Origin: Arthrobacter sp. 131MFCol6.1
GTDB taxonomy: Bacteria > Actinomycetota > Actinomycetes > Actinomycetales > Micrococcaceae
DNA length: 64,000 nucleotides
Assembly: GCF_000374925.1 (NCBI RefSeq)
Contig: NZ_KB895541.1
Location: 746,122 to 810,121, forward strand
Direction of reading: 5' to 3'
Shown: positions 25,349 through 36,320 of the stretch, one piece after another
Numbering within the stretch: the stretch's first letter is position 1
Layout of the letters: every line of letters begins with the position of its first letter
The notes under the pieces: model-generated
What the model was told of the DNA's origin: nothing
What the model saw: only the letters and a program-made list of their open reading frames with translations
Database searches by the model: none
Made by a program: the position numbers and the translations under genes

Positions 25349-26983
25349 ATGAGCACACTCAGCTACGACGCCACCGGCGCAGCCCGCCAGGCACATGAGC
25401 AGCACCTCCCGGCACTGCTGGAAGACCGCATTGCCACCCGGATCTTCGCGAAGGACCACACCCTGTGGGGTCCGGACGCAGAGCAGGAATCCGCTGTCCG
25501 GCTGGGCTGGGTCGAGGCGGCCACCGTCTCCCAGCCGCTGGTCGGCGACATCCTCGAACTCCGCGACGCGCTGAAGGCCGAGGGCGTAACGCGGATCGTC
25601 CTCTGCGGCATGGGTGGCTCCTCCCTGGCGCCCGAAGTCATCGCGGGCACCGCTGGCGTCGAGCTGACTGTGCTGGACAGCACCGACCCCGAACAGGTCA
25701 GTGCCGCGGTGGCGGACCGGCTGGCCGAAACCGCAATCGTGGTTTCGTCCAAGTCCGGCTCCACCGTGGAAACGGATTCCCAGCGCCGGATCTTCGAGCA
25801 GGCGTTCACCGATGCCGGGATCGACGCGAAGAGCCGCATCATCATCGTCACCGACCCGGGGTCGCCGCTGGACAAGGCCTCACGGGAGGCCGGCTACCGC
25901 GCCGTCTTCAATGCAGACCCCAACGTCGGCGGCCGCTTCTCGGCCCTGACCGCTTTCGGGCTGGTCCCGTGCGGGCTGGCCGGAGTGGACATCCAGGCTT
26001 TCCTGGATGAGGCCGAAGAAGCCGCCGAGATCCTCAATGAGGACTCGGAGGACAACATCGGTCTCGCCCTCGGCACCGCACTGGGCGGCACCACCCCGCT
26101 GCGCAACAAGATCGTCATCGCGGAGGACGGGTCCGGGATCGTGGGCTTCGCCGACTGGGCCGAACAGCTCATCGCCGAATCCACAGGCAAGCTCGGCACC
26201 GGCGTGCTGCCGGTCGTGGCCGGTCCTGCCTCCCCGGAGGCCACCCTGGGCGCTCCCGACGTGCTGGTCATCCGGCTCGTCGCAGCGGACGCCGACGTGC
26301 AGCTCGGCGAGAACGAGGTCGCCATTGCCGGCGGCCTGGCCACGCAGATGATGGTGTGGGAATTCGCCACCGCCGTGGCCGGCCGCCTGCTGGGCATCAA
26401 CCCGTTCGACCAGCCTGATGTCGAGGCAGCGAAAATCGCCGCCCGCGGCCTGCTGGACGCACAGCCCGAACCGACGCCGGCGAATTTCACCGACGGCGCC
26501 ATCGAGGTCCGCGGCGGAGCATGGCTCGGCGACGCCGCCACCGCGGCAGAGGCCGTCGGCGCGCTGCTCGCCGAACTCGGCCCGGACAACTACCTCAGCG
26601 TGCAGGCCTACTTCGACCGGCTCGCCTACGCCAGCTTCGAAGGCGTCCGGGACGAACTGGCCGCTGTCAGCGGACGCCCGGTCACCTTCGGCTGGGGCCC
26701 GCGGTTCCTGCACTCCACCGGCCAGTTCCACAAGGGCGGACCCGCGATCGGCGTCTTCCTGCAGGTCACGGCCGCGTCCGCGGCTGACCTGGCCATCCCG
26801 GACCGGCCATTCACGTTCGGCGAGCTGATCTCGGCGCAGGCCGCGGGCGATGCCCAGGTCCTCTCCGAGCACGGCCGTCCGGTCCTCCGGCTGCACCTCA
26901 CCGACCGCGCCGCGGGCGTGAAGCAGCTCCAGGAGCTCGTCACGTCCCTCGCCGGCCAGGCCGCATCCTCCACTGAAAGCTAA
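25349..26983 (+). CDS. pgi: Glucose-6-phosphate isomerase
   Basis: A 544-residue SIS-fold isomerase. The N-terminal subdomain has VLCGMGGSSLAPEV and the sugar-phosphate loop SSKSGSTVETDSQ; the later HSTGQFHKGGPAIG block carries the catalytic His/Lys region. It is of the type related to the PGI half of transaldolase-PGI fusion proteins, and here tal lies just 6 bp upstream as a separate gene, which fits that relationship. It links fructose-6-phosphate made by tkt and tal back to glucose-6-phosphate for zwf. Confidence 0.94.
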   Translation: MSTLSYDATGAARQAHEQHLPALLEDRIATRIFAKDHTLWGPDAEQESAVRLGWVEAATVSQPLVGDILELRDALKAEGVTRIVLCGMGGSSLAPEVIAGTAGVELTVLDSTDPEQVSAAVADRLAETAIVVSSKSGSTVETDSQRRIFEQAFTDAGIDAKSRIIIVTDPGSPLDKASREAGYRAVFNADPNVGGRFSALTAFGLVPCGLAGVDIQAFLDEAEEAAEILNEDSEDNIGLALGTALGGTTPLRNKIVIAEDGSGIVGFADWAEQLIAESTGKLGTGVLPVVAGPASPEATLGAPDVLVIRLVAADADVQLGENEVAIAGGLATQMMVWEFATAVAGRLLGINPFDQPDVEAAKIAARGLLDAQPEPTPANFTDGAIEVRGGAWLGDAATAAEAVGALLAELGPDNYLSVQAYFDRLAYASFEGVRDELAAVSGRPVTFGWGPRFLHSTGQFHKGGPAIGVFLQVTAASAADLAIPDRPFTFGELISAQAAGDAQVLSEHGRPVLRLHLTDRAAGVKQLQELVTSLAGQAASSTES

Positions 26984-26998
26984 GGCACCCACGCAACC

Positions 26999-28561
26999 AT
27001 GCCAGAAACCTACAACGGCGGCAGGAACACGGCCGGCCGGGGGCGCAATCCGCTCCGGGACCCCCGTGACCGCCGTCTGAACCGTATTGCCGGGCCGGCG
27101 TCGCTGGTCCTGTTCGGGGTGACCGGGGACCTCGCCCGCAAGAAGCTCATGCCAGCCGTGTATGACCTCGCCAACCGCGGGCTGCTGCCGCCGAGCTTCG
27201 CGCTGGTGGGCTTTGCCCGCCGCGAGTGGGAGAACGAGGACTTCGCGGCGGAGGTCAAGGAGTCCGTCAAAACCTACGCCCGCACCCCGTTCGATGAAAC
27301 GGTCTGGAAGCAGCTCTCCGAGGGCATCCGCTTCGTGCAGGGCGAGTTCGACGACGACGAGGCGTTCAAGCGGCTCTCGGACACGATCGATGAACTCGAC
27401 GAACAGCGCGGGACGCGGGGAAACCACGCGTTCTACCTCTCGATCCCGCCGAAGGCCTTCGAACAGGTTTGCCGCCAGCTCTCCAAGCACGGCCTGGCCC
27501 AGGCCGCGGGCGACAACTGGCGCCGCGTGGTGATCGAAAAGCCGTTCGGCCACGACCTCGAATCGGCCCGCCAGCTCAACGACATCGTCGAGTCGGTGTT
27601 CCCGCCGGACGCGGTGTTCCGGATCGACCACTACCTGGGCAAGGAGACGGTGCAGAACATCCTGGCACTGCGCTTCGCCAACCAGCTCTTCGAGCCGCTC
27701 TGGAACGCCAACTATGTGGACCACGTCCAGATCACCATGGCCGAGGACATCGGCACGGGTGGCCGGGCAGGCTACTACGACGGCGTGGGCGCGGCCCGCG
27801 ACGTCATCCAGAACCACCTGCTGCAGCTGCTGGCCCTGACAGCCATGGAGGAGCCGATCTCCTTCAACGCCGATGACCTGCGTGCCGAGAAGGAAAAGGT
27901 CCTCGCCGCCGTCAGGCTCCCCCACGACCTCTCCACCCACTCCGCCCGCGGTCAGTTCACCGGCGGCTGGCAGGGCGGCGAGGAAGTCCTCGGGTACCTG
28001 GAGGAAGAGGGCATCCCCGCCGATTCCAAGACCGAGACGTTCGCCGCGATCCGGGTGGACATCAACACCCGGCGCTGGTCCGGTGTGCCGTTCTACCTGC
28101 GTGCCGGAAAGCGGCTGGGGCGCCGGGTGACGGAGATCGCCGTCGTGTTCAAGCGCGCACCGAACCTGCTCTTCACCGACCACGGCGAGGACGACTTCGG
28201 CCAGAACGCCGTGGTGATCCGGGTCCAGCCTGACGAGGGCGCCACGATCCGGTTCGGTTCCAAGGTCCCGGGCACCCAGATGGAGGTCCGCGACGTCACC
28301 ATGGACTTCGGCTACGGCCACTCCTTCACCGAGTCCAGCCCCGAAGCCTACGAACGCCTCATCCTGGACGTGCTCCTCGGCGAACCGCCGCTGTTCCCCC
28401 GGCACCAGGAAGTCGAGCTGTCCTGGAAGATCCTGGATCCCTTCGAGAACTACTGGGCCGGCCTCGACGAACAGCCCCAGCCCTACGCTCCCGGCAGCTG
28501 GGGCCCTGCCTCGGCCGACGAGCTCCTTGCCCGCGACGGACGAACCTGGAGAAGGCCATGA
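26999..28561 (+). CDS. zwf: Glucose-6-phosphate dehydrogenase
   Basis: A 520-residue G6PD, first enzyme of the oxidative pentose phosphate pathway. The Rossmann motif is LFGVTGDLARKKLMPA, the active-site signature RIDHYLGKETVQN, and EKPFGHDLESA is conserved. ATG at 26999 is 15 bp after pgi. The stop overlaps the opcA start by 4 bp (ATGA), coupling it to its assembly factor. Confidence 0.96.
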   Translation: MPETYNGGRNTAGRGRNPLRDPRDRRLNRIAGPASLVLFGVTGDLARKKLMPAVYDLANRGLLPPSFALVGFARREWENEDFAAEVKESVKTYARTPFDETVWKQLSEGIRFVQGEFDDDEAFKRLSDTIDELDEQRGTRGNHAFYLSIPPKAFEQVCRQLSKHGLAQAAGDNWRRVVIEKPFGHDLESARQLNDIVESVFPPDAVFRIDHYLGKETVQNILALRFANQLFEPLWNANYVDHVQITMAEDIGTGGRAGYYDGVGAARDVIQNHLLQLLALTAMEEPISFNADDLRAEKEKVLAAVRLPHDLSTHSARGQFTGGWQGGEEVLGYLEEEGIPADSKTETFAAIRVDINTRRWSGVPFYLRAGKRLGRRVTEIAVVFKRAPNLLFTDHGEDDFGQNAVVIRVQPDEGATIRFGSKVPGTQMEVRDVTMDFGYGHSFTESSPEAYERLILDVLLGEPPLFPRHQEVELSWKILDPFENYWAGLDEQPQPYAPGSWGPASADELLARDGRTWRRP

Positions 28562-29499
28562 TCGTAGATCTTCCCGACACCACCACCTCCAAGATTTCCA
28601 AGAAGATCATGGCCCTGCGGGAGCAGGGCGGCGTGATCGCCCTGGGCCGGGTCCTGACCCTTGTGGTCGTCACCCGCTCCGGGCTCGAAGAGGAAGCCAT
28701 CGAGGCAGCCAACGAGGCAAGCCGCGAACACCCGTGCCGGATCATCGTCCTCGCCGACGCCGGGGCCTCGGCCCCGACCCGGCTGGACGCCCAGATCCGC
28801 GTCGGCGGCGACGCCGGGGCCTCCGAGGTGATCCTGCTGCGCGGCTACGGCGAACTCGCCGAGGAAAGCGAATCCCTCGTCGCGGCCCTGCTGCTCCCGG
28901 ACGCCCCGATCGTGGCGTGGTGGCCGCACGGCGCACCCAGGAATGCGTGCCAGACCTCGATCGGGGGCATCGCGCACCGCCGGATCACCGACTCGGCCAA
29001 CGAAGCGGACCCGGTCGCGGCGCTGGAAAACATCCGCCGCACCTACAAGGCCGGCGACACAGACCTGGCCTGGACCCGGCTGACCAACTGGCGCATCCAG
29101 CTGGCTGCGGTCCTGGACCAGGTGGACGACTCGCCGGTGACGGCCGTGGCCGTCGAGGGCGCCTCGGACTCCCCCAGCACCGTGCTCCTCGCCGCCTGGC
29201 TCACCCTGGCCCTGGACGTTCCCGTGACGATCGTGGCGGATCCGGCCGGAACCGGCATTCGGCGCGTCCGGCTGACCCGGCCCGGCGGCGACATCCAGCT
29301 TTTCCGGCCCGGGCTCACCATTGCGGAACTGACCCAGCCCGGCCAGCCCGCGCAGCGGATCTCACTGCCCCGCCGCAGCCTCAAGGACTGCCTGGCCGAG
29401 GAACTCCGCCGCCTGGATCCGGACGAAGTCTTCGGTGAAGTGATTACTATGGGACTGCCGCGTACCAATCTAAGGAGTGTCCGTCCCAGTGAGCGCTGA
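28558..29499 (+). CDS. opcA: G6PD assembly protein OpcA
   Basis: A 313-residue OpcA protein, which in cyanobacteria and actinobacteria is needed for active Zwf oligomers. It begins MIVDLPDTTTSKISKKIM and contains the conserved PIVAWWPHGAPRN block and the DSPVTAVAVEGASDSPSTVLLAAWL region. It has no enzymatic motif. It overlaps zwf by 4 bp and pgl by 11 bp, so all three oxidative-branch genes are coupled. Confidence 0.94.
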   Translation: MIVDLPDTTTSKISKKIMALREQGGVIALGRVLTLVVVTRSGLEEEAIEAANEASREHPCRIIVLADAGASAPTRLDAQIRVGGDAGASEVILLRGYGELAEESESLVAALLLPDAPIVAWWPHGAPRNACQTSIGGIAHRRITDSANEADPVAALENIRRTYKAGDTDLAWTRLTNWRIQLAAVLDQVDDSPVTAVAVEGASDSPSTVLLAAWLTLALDVPVTIVADPAGTGIRRVRLTRPGGDIQLFRPGLTIAELTQPGQPAQRISLPRRSLKDCLAEELRRLDPDEVFGEVITMGLPRTNLRSVRPSER

Positions 29500-30301
29500 C
29501 CCGAGAGTAAGCATCCATCCTGATTCGACCGTTCTGATGGCTGCGATCGCAGCCCGCCTGATTACCAAGCTCGTGGATATCCAGGACCGGCACGGCGAGG
29601 CCACGGTGGTGCTTACCGGGGGAACGATGGGCATCGGCTCGCTCAAGGCCGTGGCCGAGTCGCCGGCGGCGCGGGCCGTCGACTGGTCCAAGGTGAATTT
29701 CTGGTGGGGGGACGAGCGCTTTGTGGCGGCAGACGACGCCGAGCGCAACGCCCGCCAGGCCCAGGACGCCCTCCTGTCCCATATCGGTGTTGATCCGGCG
29801 CGCGTCCATGTGCCCGGTTCCACCGATGACTTCGACAGCCCGGACGACGCGGCGGCCGACTATGCCCGCCGTCTCGCCGAGGCAGCGGCCGCCGAGCACG
29901 CCGCGGACATGTCCGACGACAGGCCGGAAATGCCGGCGCGGCTCCCCCGCCTGGATATTGTCCTCCTCGGCGTCGGGCCGGATGCGCACGTCGCCTCGCT
30001 CTTCCCGGAGCAAGCCGGCATCCGGGAGAAGGAACGGACTGTCGTGGGTGTCCACAACTCCCCCAAGCCGCCGCCGGCGCGGGTGTCGCTGACGTTGCCG
30101 GCGATCAATACGGCGTCCGAGGTGTGGATGGTGGTGGCCGGTGACGACAAGGCCGGCGCCGTAGGGCTCGCCCTGGCCGGCGCCAATCCGGTGCAGGTTC
30201 CCGCGGCGGGCCCGCGCGGCCGCCGGGAAACCCTGTGGCTGATTGACGAGAACGCGGCCTCACGGGTCCCGGAGCAGCTCGTCCGGAAGGGTGCGTCCTG
30301 A
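29489..30301 (+). CDS. pgl: 6-phosphogluconolactonase
   Basis: A 270-residue lactonase of the NagB-like fold that hydrolyses 6-phosphogluconolactone made by Zwf. The motifs are VVLTGGTMGIGSL, FWWGDERFVAADDAERN and DIVLLGVGPDAHVASLFP (family GxGxDGHxASLFP; here the Gly before His is Ala). GTG at 29489 is favoured since AAGGAG ends 11 nt upstream; the GTG at 29477 overlaps that Shine-Dalgarno. Its last 42 bp overlap the 3' end of rbpA on the other strand. Confidence 0.93.
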   Translation: MSADPRVSIHPDSTVLMAAIAARLITKLVDIQDRHGEATVVLTGGTMGIGSLKAVAESPAARAVDWSKVNFWWGDERFVAADDAERNARQAQDALLSHIGVDPARVHVPGSTDDFDSPDDAAADYARRLAEAAAAEHAADMSDDRPEMPARLPRLDIVLLGVGPDAHVASLFPEQAGIREKERTVVGVHNSPKPPPARVSLTLPAINTASEVWMVVAGDDKAGAVGLALAGANPVQVPAAGPRGRRETLWLIDENAASRVPEQLVRKGAS

Positions 30302-30655
30302 GCGTAGCCGTTCCAGCGCTCCGGCCAGCACGTCTTCGGCGTCCTGGCTGGAGCGCCGCTCTTTAACGTATTCCAGGTGCGTCTTGAAGCCCTCTGTCGG
30401 TGCTTCCTCCAGGGCAAACTTTGATTCGTCGCGGGTTGCGGTGCCGCCGCAGCGCCGGCAGTCCCAGACTCCGGGGATCTGTTCCTCCGGCAGCTGGGCG
30501 AACACGAGCGCGGTTTCATGGCCCTTGGCGCACCGGAAGGAGACACGAATACGGGGCTGGCGTACGCCGGCCCCGTTCAGTGGTTCATGGCGGGGAGATG
30601 CCCCCTCGGTGGCGCCCACGCGGATTCCCTTGAATCCGGAAGCAGAATGCAGCAT
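30260..30655 (-). CDS. rbpA: RNA polymerase-binding protein RbpA
   Basis: A 131-residue actinobacterial protein that binds RNA polymerase and the principal sigma factor and stabilises open complexes. Visible are the N-terminal GFKGIRVGATEG, the zinc-type region FRCAKGHE with WDCRRCGG, the basic linker and a C-terminal sigma-interaction helix. ATG at 30655 has AGGAG 7 nt upstream. It is single-copy, between pgl and secG. The 3' end overlaps pgl by 42 bp in opposite orientation. Confidence 0.95.
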   Translation of the reverse strand: MLHSASGFKGIRVGATEGASPRHEPLNGAGVRQPRIRVSFRCAKGHETALVFAQLPEEQIPGVWDCRRCGGTATRDESKFALEEAPTEGFKTHLEYVKERRSSQDAEDVLAGALERLRSGRTLPDELLRDP

Positions 30656-30773
30656 CGGGAACTCCTGGCTACTTAGCTGGTGGAAGTGCAAGACGACAGC
30701 CACAGTGTAGTTCGTGAGTTCCCGATGCCGGGAGGGCCATAAGGACCCCATATGGAGTTTTCGGACGGGCGTC

Positions 30774-31031
30774 CTAGGAATCGGCACCCGTGCTGAACCG
30801 CATGAGCAGGCCGAGGGCGATGATCACCACTCCCCAGGTGATTCCCAGGATGACGGTGAACCTGTTGAGGTTCCGTTCCGCGACCCCGGAGGAGCTCAGC
30901 CCCGAGCTCATGCCGCCGCCGAACATGTCGGACAGGCCGCCTCCGCGTCCCTTATGGAGCAGGATGAGCAACGTCAGCAGGAGGCTGGTGATGCCCAGGA
31001 GGACCTGCAGAATGACATGAAGAACGTCCAC
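30774..31031 (-). CDS. secG: Preprotein translocase subunit SecG
   Basis: An 85-residue membrane protein of the SecYEG channel with two hydrophobic helices (about 4-25 and 56-78) joined by the KGRGGGLSDMFGGG loop characteristic of SecG. The start is GTG at 31031 with AAAGG about 5 nt upstream. It is 48 bp after tpiA, the usual actinobacterial linkage. Confidence 0.94.
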   Translation of the reverse strand: MDVLHVILQVLLGITSLLLTLLILLHKGRGGGLSDMFGGGMSSGLSSSGVAERNLNRFTVILGITWGVVIIALGLLMRFSTGADS

Positions 31032-31079
31032 GACGGCCTTTCAGAAGGATTGGATTGCGGGGGTCAGGCTGTGTCCGGA

Positions 31080-31895
31080 CTAATCCGTCAACAGGTGACT
31101 CTCGAACCTGACAATATTAGCAAACTCGGCAGCGTCCAGGCTGGCACCGCCGACCAGCAAGCCGTCGACGTCGCGCTCCTTGAGGATCGACGCCGCGTTG
31201 TTGGCCTTGACCGAGCCGCCGTAGAGCAGGCGGGTCTTGGCTGCCACGTCGGCTCCGAAGAGGGTGGACAGTTCGGCACGGATAGCTGCACACATTTCCT
31301 GGGCATCTTCCGGGCCCGCGACCTCGCCGGTGCCGATGGCCCACACGGGCTCGTAGGCAACCACGAGCTCGGCGGCCTGCTCCGGGGTGAGGCCTTCGAC
31401 GCCGGCGCGCAGCTGGGCGAGGGTGTGGTCCACGTGGGTGCCGGCCTGCCGGATCTCCAGGCCTTCACCGACACAGAGGACCGGGGTGATGCCGTGCCGG
31501 AAGGCGGCCTTGGTCTTGGCGTTGAGCACGGCGTCGGACTCGTTGTGGATGGTGCGGCGTTCGCTGTGGCCAACCAGGACGTAGCTGCAGGCAAGCTTCG
31601 CGAGGAACTGGCCGGAAATGTCGCCCGTGTAGGCGCCGGAGTCGAACTGGGAGAGGTCCTGGCCGCCATAGACGACGGCGAGCTCGTCGCCCTGGACCAG
31701 CGTCTGAACGCCGCGGAGATCCGTGAACGGCGGGAAGACGGCGACCTCCACCCGGCTGTAGTCGTGCTTGGCGTCGGACAGGGTCCACGCCAGCTTCTGC
31801 AGGAGGGTGATGCCCTGGACGTGGTCCATGTTCATCTTCCAGTTGCCGGCGATGAAAGGCTTGCGGTCGAATTTACCGTTGGTTGACGTGGTCAC
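31080..31895 (-). CDS. tpiA: Triosephosphate isomerase
   Basis: A 271-residue TIM-barrel enzyme interconverting dihydroxyacetone phosphate and glyceraldehyde-3-phosphate. The N-terminal [10 protein letters not shown] holds the catalytic Lys, VGHSERR the catalytic His, and [16 protein letters not shown] the catalytic Glu and the mobile loop. The start is GTG at 31895 with GGAG 5 nt upstream. It follows pgk with a large hairpin in the 108-bp gap. Confidence 0.96.
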   Translation of the reverse strand: MTTSTNGKFDRKPFIAGNWKMNMDHVQGITLLQKLAWTLSDAKHDYSRVEVAVFPPFTDLRGVQTLVQGDELAVVYGGQDLSQFDSGAYTGDISGQFLAKLACSYVLVGHSERRTIHNESDAVLNAKTKAAFRHGITPVLCVGEGLEIRQAGTHVDHTLAQLRAGVEGLTPEQAAELVVAYEPVWAIGTGEVAGPEDAQEMCAAIRAELSTLFGADVAAKTRLLYGGSVKANNAASILKERDVDGLLVGGASLDAAEFANIVRFESHLLTD

Positions 31896-31927
31896 GTGAT
31901 CTCCAGGAGTTCTTGGTGTGTGGGAGC

Positions 31928-31972
31928 AGCCGGCAGGGTGCCCGGTTCGTTGCGGAGGGCACCCTGCCGGCT
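31928..31972 (-). terminator. Intra-operon hairpin between pgk and tpiA
   Basis: Perfect 16-base arms (AGCCGGCAGGGTGCCC at 31928-31943 and its complement at 31957-31972) with a 13-nt loop. It lies after the pgk stop and before tpiA in the same transcription direction. No T-run follows, so it could be a partial terminator or an mRNA-stabilising 3' end that sets the gap-pgk to tpiA-secG ratio. Confidence 0.65.
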
Positions 31973-32003
31973 CAAATGCCGGTGCTTTTAGCGGTCTGTG
32001 CTT

Positions 32004-33230
32004 CTAACGGTCGAGGACGCTCAGGCCGGGGAGTTCCTTGCCTTCAAGGTACTCCAGGCTTGCGCCGCCGCCGGTTGAAATGTGGCCGAACGCCTCATCG
32101 GCGAAGCCGAGGGTCCGGACCGCTGCCGCCGAGTCGCCGCCGCCAACGACGGTGAACGCGTCCGTCTCGGTCAGGGCCTGCGCGATGGCCCGGGTACCGC
32201 CGGCGAAGGCCGCGAATTCGAACACGCCCATGGGCCCGTTCCAGAACACGGTCTTGGCGCCCTTGATCCGTTCCGCGAACGCCGCTGCCGATACCGGCCC
32301 GATGTCCAGCCCGATGCCCTGCGCTCCGAAGCTGCCCGACTCGATGGCGTCGGCCGCGACGGTCTCGTGCTCGGCATCGGCGGCGAACTTGCTCGCCACC
32401 ACAACATCGGTGGGCACAACGAACTCGGTGCCGGCGTCGGCGGCCCGCTTCAGGTAGTCCTGGACGACCGGGATCTGGTCCTCTTCGAGCAGGCTGCCCG
32501 CGACCTTGTGACCCGCGGCGGCGAGGAAGGTGAACAGCATGCCGCCGCCCACCAGAATCGTGTCCGCCTTGCCCAGGAGGTTGTCGATGACAGCGAGCTT
32601 GTCGGAGACCTTGGAGCCGCCGAGGACAACGACGTAGGGCCGCTGGGTGTCGGTGGTGAGCTTGCGCAACACTTCGACCTCCGTGCGGACGAGGTCGCCC
32701 TGGTAGGACGGCAGCCGCGTGGCGACGTCGTACACGCTGGCGTGCTTGCGGTGCACGGCACCGAAGGCATCGTCGACGAAGGCGCCGTTATCACCGGTGA
32801 GCGCGACGAGTTCGTCCGCGAAGGCGCCGCGTTCGGCGTCGTCCTTGGAGGTCTCCCGCGCGTCGAAGCGCACGTTTTCAAGGACCAGCACTTCGCCGTC
32901 CTGCAGCGCGGCGGAGAGCTCCTTGGCCGACTCGCCGACGGTGTCGGTGGCAAGTGAGACCTTGAACCCGGCAAGCTCGGCCAGCCGTGCGGCTGCGGGC
33001 TTGAGTGAGTACTTCTCCTCCGGGGCGCCCTTGGGGCGGCCGAGGTGTGCTGTGACCAGCACGCGGGCACCGGCGTCCGTGAGCTTCGCCAGCACTGGCA
33101 GGGAGGCCTTGATGCGGCCATCGTCAGTCACTGTAGAGCCGTCGAGCGGCACGTTCAGGTCACTTCTGACCAGAACGTACCGCCCGCGGACACCATCAGC
33201 GATCAGTTCGTTGAGGGTGTGAAATGTCAT
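32004..33230 (-). CDS. pgk: Phosphoglycerate kinase
   Basis: A 408-residue glycolytic kinase. The N-terminal [10 protein letters not shown], the substrate-binding [28 protein letters not shown] and the C-terminal [12 protein letters not shown] nucleotide loop are all present. ATG at 33230 (MTFHTLNEL) is chosen; upstream in-frame sequence overlaps gap. It is 10 bp after gap. Confidence 0.96.
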   Translation of the reverse strand: MTFHTLNELIADGVRGRYVLVRSDLNVPLDGSTVTDDGRIKASLPVLAKLTDAGARVLVTAHLGRPKGAPEEKYSLKPAAARLAELAGFKVSLATDTVGESAKELSAALQDGEVLVLENVRFDARETSKDDAERGAFADELVALTGDNGAFVDDAFGAVHRKHASVYDVATRLPSYQGDLVRTEVEVLRKLTTDTQRPYVVVLGGSKVSDKLAVIDNLLGKADTILVGGGMLFTFLAAAGHKVAGSLLEEDQIPVVQDYLKRAADAGTEFVVPTDVVVASKFAADAEHETVAADAIESGSFGAQGIGLDIGPVSAAAFAERIKGAKTVFWNGPMGVFEFAAFAGGTRAIAQALTETDAFTVVGGGDSAAAVRTLGFADEAFGHISTGGGASLEYLEGKELPGLSVLDR

Positions 33231-33240
33231 GAGTCTTACC

Positions 33241-34344
<1,104 letters not shown>

Positions 34345-34418
34345 TTACCAGATCGGAGGGCGACCAGCCACATTGCTGAAGGCTAACCGCCTTCCGTGAT
34401 CCATCTTACGTTTAACCG

Positions 34419-34481
34419 GGACTGCCCCCGCAAGTGCAGGGGCAGTCCGTCCACATTTCGGGCCGACCGGCCCGTAATGTG
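34419..34481 (-). terminator. Pair of hairpins after sodA
   Basis: Two adjacent hairpins: GGACTGCCCC / GGGGCAGTCC at 34419-34448, and CACATTTCGGGCC / GGCCCGTAATGTG at 34452-34481 with one T-T mismatch. They lie between the sodA stop and the gap promoter region, on the path of minus-strand transcripts leaving sodA. Confidence 0.65.
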
Positions 34482-34538
34482 AGGTTTGTTACAAACGGAA
34501 GTCGATTCCGTCACCCTGTGCAGGGTAATGGGACCTGC

Positions 34539-35162
34539 CTAGAGGGTAATGAGGCCCGTCGCGTTCTTGCGGGCGGCGTCGAAGCGCTTGGCGACGTCGG
34601 CCCAGTTCACGATGTTCCAGAAGGCCTTGACGTAGTCAGCCTTGACGTTGACGTAGTCCAGGTAGAAAGCGTGCTCCCACATGTCCAGCATCAGCAGCGG
34701 GGTGGTGCCGAGTGCGACGTTGCCCTGCTGATCGTAGAGCTGCTCGATGACCAGGTTGCCGCCGATGGGTTCGTAGGCCAGGAAGCCCCAGCCGGAGCCC
34801 TGCAGGCCCAGCGCCGCGGCGCTGAACTGGGCACGGAATGCGTCGAACGAGCCGAAGGCGTCGTCGATGGCCGCGGCGAGCTCGCCCTCGGGCTTGTCGC
34901 CACCGTCCGGGGAGAGGTTCTTCCAGAAGACGGAGTGGTTGATGTGGCCGCCGGTGTGGAACGCGAGGTCCTTGGAGAGGCGGTTGATGTTGGCGAAGTC
35001 GCCCTTTTCGCGCGCCTCGGCCAGCTGGGCCAGGGCGTTGTTGGCGCCGGCCACGTAGGCGGCGTGGTGCTTGCTGTGGTGCAGCTCCATGATCTTCGCG
35101 GAGATGTGCGGTTCCAGCGCTGCGTAGTCATAGTCGAGCTGGGGCAGTACGTACTCGGTCAC
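34539..35162 (-). CDS. sodA: Superoxide dismutase (Mn/Fe family)
   Basis: A 207-residue SOD. All four metal ligands are visible: His in MELHHSKHH, His in HINHSVFW, and Asp/His in [12 protein letters not shown]. The metal (Mn or Fe) cannot be decided with confidence by eye. GTG at 35162 has GGAGG 5 nt upstream. It has its own gap on both sides and probably its own promoter and terminator. No signal peptide, so cytoplasmic. Confidence 0.95.
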   Translation of the reverse strand: MTEYVLPQLDYDYAALEPHISAKIMELHHSKHHAAYVAGANNALAQLAEAREKGDFANINRLSKDLAFHTGGHINHSVFWKNLSPDGGDKPEGELAAAIDDAFGSFDAFRAQFSAAALGLQGSGWGFLAYEPIGGNLVIEQLYDQQGNVALGTTPLLMLDMWEHAFYLDYVNVKADYVKAFWNIVNWADVAKRFDAARKNATGLITL

Positions 35163-35243
35163 AAAATCCTCCAATGTCGTGGACGGGTTGTCCGGTTCGG
35201 TAACTCTCGGATTGTGCATCCGGATGCGGGCATCCGGAAAATT

Positions 35244-35274
35244 GCGGTGGGATCCAACGGCGACAACCCACCGC
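35244..35274 (-). terminator. whiA operon terminator
   Basis: A hairpin with 8-base arms (GCGGTGGG at 35244-35251, complement at 35267-35274). On the minus strand it is followed by AATTTTCC, a U-tract-like end, 56 bp past the whiA stop. Confidence 0.65.
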
Positions 35275-35329
35275 GGCTCCCGGGTATTTCCATTCCCGGT
35301 ATATTCCTGCTGTTGATTCTAGGGGCGGG

Positions 35330-36310
35330 CTAGTCGTCGAGCATTTCCGGCGTCACATTGGCTTCGGTGCCCGGGATGCCGAGGTCCTGGGCCCGTTTGT
35401 CCGCCATGGCCAGGAGCCGGCGGATCCGGCCGGCGATGGCGTCCTTGGTCATGACGGGGTCGGCGAGCCGGCCCAGCTCGTCCAGGCTGGCCTGCTTGTG
35501 CGCGACCCGGAGCTCACCGGCATACTTCAGATGGTCCGGGACGTCGTCGCCCAGGATTTCCAGGGCCCGGTCCACCCGGGCGCCGGCGGCCACGGCGGCC
35601 TGCGCGGAACGGCGCAGGTTCGCGTCATCGAAGTTGGCGAGCCGGTTGGCAGTGGCCCGGACTTCCTTGCGCATGCGGCGTTCCTCCCAGACCATCAGGG
35701 CGTCATGTGCGCCCATGCGCGTGAGCAGCGCGGCGATCGTGTCGCCGTCGCGGATCACCACGCGGTCCACTCCCCTGACCTCGCGGGCCTTGGCCTGGAT
35801 GCCCAGGCGGCGGGCGGCGCCGACGAGGGCCAGGGCCGATTCGGGGCCGGGGCAGGTGACTTCCATGGCCGAGGACCGGCCGGGCTCGGTGAGCGAGCCG
35901 TGGACCAGGAATGCGCCGCGCCAGACGGCTTCGGCGTCCGCGGCGGAGCCGTTGACCACTACCGACGGAAGGCCGCGCACGGGGCGGCCCCGCGCGTCCA
36001 GCAGTCCGGTCTGGCGGGCGAGGGCCTCACCGTCGCGCACCACCCGCACCACATAGCGGCTGCCGCGGCGCAGGCCGCCGCCGGAGACGACGATGATCTC
36101 GCTCTGGTGGCCGTACACCTCGGCGATGGCGGCGCGCAGCCGCCGGGCGGTCGATGCGAGGTCGACTTCGGCCTCGATCACAATCCGGCCCGAGATGATG
36201 TGCAGCCCGCCGGCGAAGCGGAGCATGGCCGAGACCTCGGCCTTGCGGACTGAGGACTTCTTGATATCCAGACGGGAAAGTTCTTCCTTGACTGATGCTG
36301 TCAGTGCCAT
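35330..36310 (-). CDS. whiA: DNA-binding protein WhiA
   Basis: A 326-residue WhiA, with an N-terminal LAGLIDADG-like domain and a C-terminal helix-turn-helix ([31 protein letters not shown]). In sporulating actinobacteria it controls cell division genes with WhiB; in other Gram-positives it affects division and chromosome segregation. ATG at 36310 has AAAGG upstream. It closes the conserved rapZ-yvcK-whiA operon, 10 bp after yvcK. Confidence 0.95.
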   Translation of the reverse strand: MALTASVKEELSRLDIKKSSVRKAEVSAMLRFAGGLHIISGRIVIEAEVDLASTARRLRAAIAEVYGHQSEIIVVSGGGLRRGSRYVVRVVRDGEALARQTGLLDARGRPVRGLPSVVVNGSAADAEAVWRGAFLVHGSLTEPGRSSAMEVTCPGPESALALVGAARRLGIQAKAREVRGVDRVVIRDGDTIAALLTRMGAHDALMVWEERRMRKEVRATANRLANFDDANLRRSAQAAVAAGARVDRALEILGDDVPDHLKYAGELRVAHKQASLDELGRLADPVMTKDAIAGRIRRLLAMADKRAQDLGIPGTEANVTPEMLDD

Positions 36311-36320
36311 GGCACCTTTC

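Noticed and set aside
22580..25459. 959-codon open frame on the minus strand opposite tkt and tal
   Set aside because: It is a shadow of strong G/C third-position bias in the two genes. The peptide is Gly/Val/Asp-rich without domains, and both opposite genes have full family motifs.
25880..28405. 841-codon minus-strand frame opposite pgi and zwf
   Set aside because: Same cause; low-complexity composition and complete overlap with two enzymes of clear identity.
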